From NCBI RefSeq assembly GCF_051859565.1, contig NZ_JBHYFK010000003.1, positions 62,001-126,000 on the forward strand: DNA of 64,000 bases, written 5' to 3'. Source of the DNA: Glycocaulis sp051859565. Lineage in GTDB: Bacteria > Pseudomonadota > Alphaproteobacteria > Caulobacterales > Maricaulaceae. Positions 59,893 through 64,000 of this stretch are shown in pieces; the stretch's first letter is position 1; each line of letters opens with the position of its first letter. Below the pieces are notes generated by a model. It ran no database searches and had not been told where the DNA came from. It saw nothing but the letters and a program-made list of their open reading frames with translations. A program made the position numbers and the translations under genes.

Positions 59893-60681
59893 ATGAGAAT
59901 TGACGATATCTCCGCCCATCTGCCGTATCTGCGCCGGTATGCGCGTGCGCTTGCCGGCGAGCAGCAGCGCGGTGATGCCCTGGTGCAGGGCGCGTTGCAA
60001 AAGGCCGTGTCAGGCGAGATTGACTTCAACGGGCAGCTGCCGCCGCGCATCGCGCTGTTTCGTGCCTTCCATGACGCCATGGTGGAAACGGGCATGATCG
60101 CGGCAGAGCCGCAGCGTGGTCCCGACTCCCGCCTGCAGCGTCTGGAAGCCAAGTCGCGCCAGGCTCTGCTCCTGACGGCGATGGAAGGCTTCAGCGCGCA
60201 AGAGGCCGGCCAGGTGCTGGCCCTGCCAGAATCGCAGGTCGAGGATCTGGTTGCCCGCGCGCACGGCGATATCGAACTGGCCCTGAAGACCCGCGTGCTC
60301 ATCATCGAGGACGAGCCGGTCATTGCCGCCGATATAGAGGCCATTGTCGGTGATCTGGGCCATGAAGTGTGCGCGATCGCCACCACGCGCTCCGAAGCCA
60401 TTGCCGAGGCATCGCGCCATCAGCCAGGGCTCGTGCTGGCCGATATCCAGCTGGCTGACAATTCGTCAGGCATTGATGCGGCCAACGACATTCTTGCCGA
60501 TCTGGCTGTGCCCATCATCTTCATCACGGCCTATCCCGAACGTCTGCTGACCGGGGAGCGGCCCGAACCCGCCTTCCTGATCACCAAGCCTTTCCTGCCC
60601 AATGCGGTGAAGGCAGCGATCTCGCAAGCCCTGTTTTTCGAGGAAGATGCGCTGCCCGCGCCGCGCCGGGCACAGGCCTGA
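59893..60681 (+). CDS. phyR: PhyR anti-anti-sigma response regulator
   Basis: 262 residues: an N-terminal sigma-like domain (about 1-130, mimicking EcfG: HLPYLRRYARALAGEQQRGD, GFSAQEAGQVLALPESQVED) and a C-terminal receiver (about 138-250) with phospho-acceptor Asp in LADIQLADNSSG, IIFITAYPE and the lysine in ITKPF. When phosphorylated it binds NepR and frees EcfG. ATG at 59893 follows AAGGAC; a longer frame upstream has no family sequence. Divergent from nepR-ecfG-kinase. Confidence 0.97.
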   Translation: MRIDDISAHLPYLRRYARALAGEQQRGDALVQGALQKAVSGEIDFNGQLPPRIALFRAFHDAMVETGMIAAEPQRGPDSRLQRLEAKSRQALLLTAMEGFSAQEAGQVLALPESQVEDLVARAHGDIELALKTRVLIIEDEPVIAADIEAIVGDLGHEVCAIATTRSEAIAEASRHQPGLVLADIQLADNSSGIDAANDILADLAVPIIFITAYPERLLTGERPEPAFLITKPFLPNAVKAAISQALFFEEDALPAPRRAQA

Positions 60682-60809
60682 CCGGGCGCCGCTGCGGCAA
60701 GTGCGAAAAGCCTCTGCCATTTTCACTGGCAGGCGCTTGCCAAGCCCGCACCTCGCGGCTAGTTTCGCGCGCCTTGACGAGAGGGGTTTTACCCGCCGGT
60801 CAGGACAGC

Positions 60810-60886
60810 GCGCCCGTAGCTCAGCTGGATAGAGCACCAGACTACGAATCTGGGGGTCAGGAGTTCGAATCTCTTCGGGCGCGCCA
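60810..60886 (+). tRNA. tRNA-Arg (anticodon ACG)
   Basis: Complete 77-nt class I tRNA. Acceptor GCGCCCG / CGGGCGC, D-loop AGCTGGATAGAGC, anticodon loop CTACGAA (ACG), T-arm GAGTTCGAATCTC, CCA encoded at 60884-60886. It sits in the 329-bp gap between phyR and fpr; the rest of that gap (60682-60809, 60887-61010) shows no gene. Confidence 0.97.
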
Positions 60887-61010
60887 TTACTTAGCTCAGA
60901 TCAGACGATCCAGTTTTCTGGGGGCAGAGCAATCAAGGAGGGGCCATGCGCAAGAGCCGGCCCCCCCAGAGCCGTTATTCCGGAAAGCTGACGCACGGCT
61001 ATGAGCCCGG

Positions 61011-61838
61011 TTAAATGCCGTCGCCGCTGAAGGCTTTTTCCACCACGAAGCTGCCGGGGCGGGCATTGGAGCCTTCGGTGAAGCCCAGCTCGCCGAAGAT
61101 GGCTTTCAGCTCTTCGAGCATGGCCAGCGATCCGCAGATCATCACCCGGTCATGTTCGGGATCAAAGCGGGCCTGCTGGATGGATTGGAAGAACAGGCCG
61201 GACTGGATGAGATCGGTAATCCGCCCGGTCTGCGGGCCATCCTCGCGGGTCACGGACGAGAAATAGACCAGCTTTTCCGGCGCGCTTTCGCCCACCAGCG
61301 GATCATCCTTCAGACCCGCCACCAGCTCTTGCGAATAGGCAAGCTCGGCCGCAGTCCGGCAAGTGTGGGTGAGGATCACCGAATCGTAGCGCGCATAGAC
61401 ATCCGGCTCGCGCACGATGCTGGCAAAGGGCGCCACGCCCGTCCCGGTGGAGAGCAGAAAGAGGCGCTTGCCGGGCAGCAGCGCGTCTAGCACCAGCGTG
61501 CCGGTCGGCTTTTTGCCTACGAGCACCCGGTCACCGGGCCGGATATGCTTCAGGCGCGAAGTCAGCGCCCCGTCCTCCACCTTGATGGAGTAGAACTCCA
61601 GCGCATCGTCCCAGCTGGGACCGGCGAGCGAATAGGCGCGCAAGGTCGGCTTGCCTTCGCCTGCCAGCCCTATCATCACGAACTCGCCAGTGCGGAAGCG
61701 GAAGCTCTGCGGGCGCGCGGTGCGGAATGAGAACAGCGTATCGGTGTAGTGGCGCACCTCCCGCACCTCGCAATCGAAGAAGGCACCGGCCTCGATAACA
61801 GGCGCAAGGGTCTCAGCCGCAGCGGGAAGGGCGGTCAT
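61011..61838 (-). CDS. fpr: Ferredoxin/flavodoxin-NADP+ reductase
   Basis: 275-residue FAD enzyme moving electrons between NADPH and ferredoxin. FAD-binding LRAYSLAGPSWDDALEFYSI (RxYS motif), the FFSI-like region, NADP-binding LLSTGTGVAPFASIVREPDV and VMICGSLAMLEELKAI, and a C-terminal tail FVVEKAF typical of bacterial type-II Fpr. ATG at 61838 follows GAGGA. Twenty nucleotides after the CysK-type gene, it may supply electrons for sulfite reduction. Confidence 0.95.
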   Translation of the reverse strand: MTALPAAAETLAPVIEAGAFFDCEVREVRHYTDTLFSFRTARPQSFRFRTGEFVMIGLAGEGKPTLRAYSLAGPSWDDALEFYSIKVEDGALTSRLKHIRPGDRVLVGKKPTGTLVLDALLPGKRLFLLSTGTGVAPFASIVREPDVYARYDSVILTHTCRTAAELAYSQELVAGLKDDPLVGESAPEKLVYFSSVTREDGPQTGRITDLIQSGLFFQSIQQARFDPEHDRVMICGSLAMLEELKAIFGELGFTEGSNARPGSFVVEKAFSGDGI

Positions 61839-61858
61839 GGCAAAATCCTCAACTCGTG

Positions 61859-62878
61859 TCAGATGGCGTTGCGCGCGGTATTGCCGCTGTCCGTCCAGGG
61901 CGGGACGGGCAGGCTGCGCGCGGCGAGATAGTCCGGATTGAACAGCCGGCCCGCATAGCGCGCACCGGAATCGCAAAGCAGGGTGACAATCGTCCTGCCG
62001 GGCCCCAGCGCGCGCGCCAGCCGGATCGCTCCGGCAATGTTCACGCCCGCCGATCCGCCCAGCGACAGCCCTTCATTTTCGACCAGATCGAACAGGATGG
62101 GCAGAAACTCGGTATCCTCGATGCGATAGGCATGGTCGGGCTTGAAGCCCTGCAGCTGGCCGGTAATGCGGCCCACGCCAATGCCTTCCGTGATCGACGA
62201 TCCCTCACCTTTAAGCTCGCCCCGGGTGAAATGATTGTAGAGCGCGCTGCCCGACGGATCGGCAAGTCCGATGGCGATGTCCGGCTTTTTCGCGCGCAGC
62301 GTGCGGGCAATGCCGGCGAGCGAACCGCCCGTGCCGACCGCGCAGATAAAGCCGTCAATCGCGCCGCCGGTCTGGCTCCAGATTTCCTCGCCCGTGGTGG
62401 CTGCGTGGAAGGCAGCGTTGGCGGGATTATCAAACTGGTTGGCCCAGAATGCGCCCTGCGGTGTCGCGGAAAGTTCTTCGGCCAGCCGGCGGGACACATG
62501 GACGAAATGGTGCTCGCTGGAAAACGGTGCCGGATCAACCTCGATAATGCGCGCGCCCGCCGCGATGAGCGCGTCTTTCTTGGCTTGGCTCTGCGTGCGC
62601 GGCATGACGATCAGCGTTTTATAGCCGAGCGCGCGGCCCACAATGGCAAGCCCTATGCCGGTATTGCCCGCCGTGCCTTCCACGATCGTGCCACCGGGTT
62701 TCAGCGCACCGGACTTTTCAGCCGCGCGCACCAGCCCCAGCGCGGTGCGGTCCTTCACCGAGCCGCCCGGATTGAGAAACTCGGCCTTGCCAAAAATCTC
62801 GCAGCCCGTGGCGCGTGAAGCCGCCTCAAGCCGGATCAGCGGCGTATTGCCGATAAGGTCGATAATCTGGCCTGTCAT
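61859..62878 (-). CDS. Cysteine synthase A-like PLP enzyme
   Basis: 339-residue beta-family PLP protein making cysteine from O-acetylserine and sulfide. Catalytic Lys in NPGGSVKDRTAL (about residue 43), PLP-phosphate loop VGTGGSLAGIARTL, substrate loop VEGTAGNTGIGLAI with the T-A-G-N-T motif, and a late LLCDSGARYAGRLF. It has a longer C-terminus than standard CysK (about 310) and groups by eye with the cysteine synthase A/CysK2-like set, so a slightly different specificity is possible. Eleven nt behind the cysH fusion gene. Confidence 0.9.
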   Translation of the reverse strand: MTGQIIDLIGNTPLIRLEAASRATGCEIFGKAEFLNPGGSVKDRTALGLVRAAEKSGALKPGGTIVEGTAGNTGIGLAIVGRALGYKTLIVMPRTQSQAKKDALIAAGARIIEVDPAPFSSEHHFVHVSRRLAEELSATPQGAFWANQFDNPANAAFHAATTGEEIWSQTGGAIDGFICAVGTGGSLAGIARTLRAKKPDIAIGLADPSGSALYNHFTRGELKGEGSSITEGIGVGRITGQLQGFKPDHAYRIEDTEFLPILFDLVENEGLSLGGSAGVNIAGAIRLARALGPGRTIVTLLCDSGARYAGRLFNPDYLAARSLPVPPWTDSGNTARNAI

Positions 62879-62889
62879 GCGCGTCCCGC

Positions 62890-63993
62890 CTATCCGATAA
62901 GGCGCACGGCCCGCTTGCGCGCCGCATCTGCCCGCGCCGTGCGGACCGGATCGAAGATACCACACTCGCTGCGATCCGAACCGGGCCAGCGCCCGTCGCG
63001 TGCATGTGCGCCTGATGAGGGCGCGGTGCAAGGCCAGCAGCCCACAGAGGTGTAACCTTGCGTGCTGAGCGGATGGGCGGGCAGCTTCATCTCGCGGTAG
63101 AGCGCGGCAATATCGGCAGGGGCCAGCCCGGCGACCGGATTGATTTTCACCCGCTCGCCATCGAACTCGAAGGGCTGCAGGGCTTGCCGCCCGCCGCCAT
63201 GGGCACGCTTGCGCCCGGTAATGACCGCATCAAACCCTTCCAGCCCGGCATTGAGGGGGCGCACCTTGCGCAGGTCACAGCAGGCTTCGCCATCGCGCTC
63301 AAACAGCTTGCCATCATTGTCTGCGGCGCGCGCTTCGGCCGGATCAGGCGTGAGGATGCGCACATCCTCAAGGCGCAGATGCGCCACCAGCTCGTCGCGA
63401 TAGCTGAGCGTCTGGGAAAAATGGCGCTGGGTGTCGAGGAAGACCACCGGCACCGAGCGGTCAACCTGCGCCAGCAAAGCAAGTCCCAGTGCCGCCTCGA
63501 TACCGAAGGAGGAGAGCATGGCGATCCGCCCCTCAAACACCTCCACCGCGACGGCAATGATGGTCTCCGGCGCGGCATCGCCATATTGCTGGTTCAGCGC
63601 CTCCACTTGCGCCTTGCGGATGGCCAGCGCGCGCGCACGATAGGCAGGCACCCGGTCATTGGCACCTTTGGCGAGCCCTGGCTGGTAGGCATGGGTAAAG
63701 CTGGTCCTGGCCCAGCGCGGAGAGCCGTCATCCGGCGCGATCACGTCAAACCCGGTGCGGGTGAGGTAATCCTTCTGATCGGGCAGGATGTCGCCCGTCG
63801 CGCGCAATTCACCGGCAAACCCGCTCTCACGGATCAGCGCTGCCAGCGAATAGCCGCGTCCGTCCTTGAACGCCGGGAAGCGAATATCAATGGCCTGTGC
63901 GCTGCGCGCTGCCTCCAGCGCCGCGTCCGGCGTGGTGGCGGTATCGATCTCCACGCGGGCCAGCCGGGGCGCTGTTGCGGTATCATTGCCCAT
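62890..63993 (-). CDS. cysH: DUF934-CysH fusion (APS/PAPS reductase)
   Basis: 367 residues. The N-terminal part (about 1-105) matches DUF934 (RFPAFKDGRGYSLAALIRES, GELRATGDILPDQKDYL), normally a separate protein between CysI and CysH. The C-terminal part (about 120-360) is CysH with LSSFGIEAALGL, two cysteine pairs for a [4Fe-4S] cluster (GEACCDLRKV and GCWPCTAP) and the catalytic Cys in SECGIF. The cluster cysteines point to APS rather than PAPS as substrate. The ATG is 7 nt inside the window edge, so the gene is complete. Confidence 0.9.
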   Translation of the reverse strand: MGNDTATAPRLARVEIDTATTPDAALEAARSAQAIDIRFPAFKDGRGYSLAALIRESGFAGELRATGDILPDQKDYLTRTGFDVIAPDDGSPRWARTSFTHAYQPGLAKGANDRVPAYRARALAIRKAQVEALNQQYGDAAPETIIAVAVEVFEGRIAMLSSFGIEAALGLALLAQVDRSVPVVFLDTQRHFSQTLSYRDELVAHLRLEDVRILTPDPAEARAADNDGKLFERDGEACCDLRKVRPLNAGLEGFDAVITGRKRAHGGGRQALQPFEFDGERVKINPVAGLAPADIAALYREMKLPAHPLSTQGYTSVGCWPCTAPSSGAHARDGRWPGSDRSECGIFDPVRTARADAARKRAVRLIG

Positions 63994-64000
63994 AGACGGC

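Noticed and set aside
60774..61004. 76-codon frame across tRNA-Arg
   Set aside because: It is the tRNA read as protein.

Overview
The window (about 64 kb, high G+C) reads as a chromosomal segment of an aerobic, heterotrophic alphaproteobacterium, most like the Hyphomonadaceae/Maricaulaceae-Caulobacterales side of the class. The grounds are the aa3 oxidase cluster with a small CoxF-like gene and DUF983, the PhyR-NepR-EcfG general stress response, PAS_5 and DUF3126 proteins, a CsgH-type curli protein, a TonB receptor and several secreted peptidases. The taxonomic call is inferred from gene content, not from any search. No prophage, IS element, CRISPR array or plasmid function was seen.

Layout. 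1-6.3 kb: the end of a peptide transporter, a TonB-dependent receptor, an aspartyl-protease-like protein, TldD and a TPR protein. 6.4-12.9 kb: cytochrome c oxidase operon ctaC-ctaD-ctaB-coxF-ctaG-ctaE-DUF983-SURF1. 12.9-22.5 kb: GNAT, EAL, YqgE, peroxiredoxin, RadC, Map, a tandem-domain secreted protein, an M28 peptidase, a thioesterase, a CinA-like protein, a ClpP-like protein and tRNA-Leu(UAA). 23-33.5 kb: a six-PAS hybrid kinase with a receiver protein and a sulfurtransferase, a nitronate monooxygenase, ald with a divergent Lrp regulator, a Kef antiporter, two small membrane ORFs and queF. 33.5-35.4 kb: a curli-like amyloid cluster (two curlins plus CsgH). 35.4-45.4 kb: nitroreductase, TetR-RND efflux, Nudix, cysE, DUF3126 and an osmoprotectant-type ABC system. 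45.5-52.7 kb: an outer-membrane barrel, PhoH with a candidate structured RNA upstream, a gamma-carbonic anhydrase, GYF, PilZ and PAS_5 proteins, a surface-type hypothetical, a block of dispersed repeats and a mosaic pentapeptide protein. 52.8-57.1 kb: LysR, fmt, truA, a membrane protein and dapE. 57.1-60.7 kb: the general stress response locus. 60.8-64 kb: tRNA-Arg(ACG) and a reductive sulfur module (fpr, cysK-type gene, DUF934-CysH fusion).

How parts work together. The cta genes encode the core subunits, the heme O synthase and the copper and heme assembly factors of one oxidase. PhyR, NepR and EcfG form a partner-switch pathway, with an adjacent HisKA_2 kinase as the likely input; the phyR/nepR gap carries back-to-back EcfG-type promoters, implying positive autoregulation. 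CysE, CysH and the CysK-like enzyme cover APS reduction and cysteine synthesis, with Fpr a likely electron supplier. The curlin genes share a conserved upstream inverted repeat, but no CsgG/E/F-like export gene is present here. Hairpins with U-tracts and families of dispersed palindromic repeats mark many gene boundaries.
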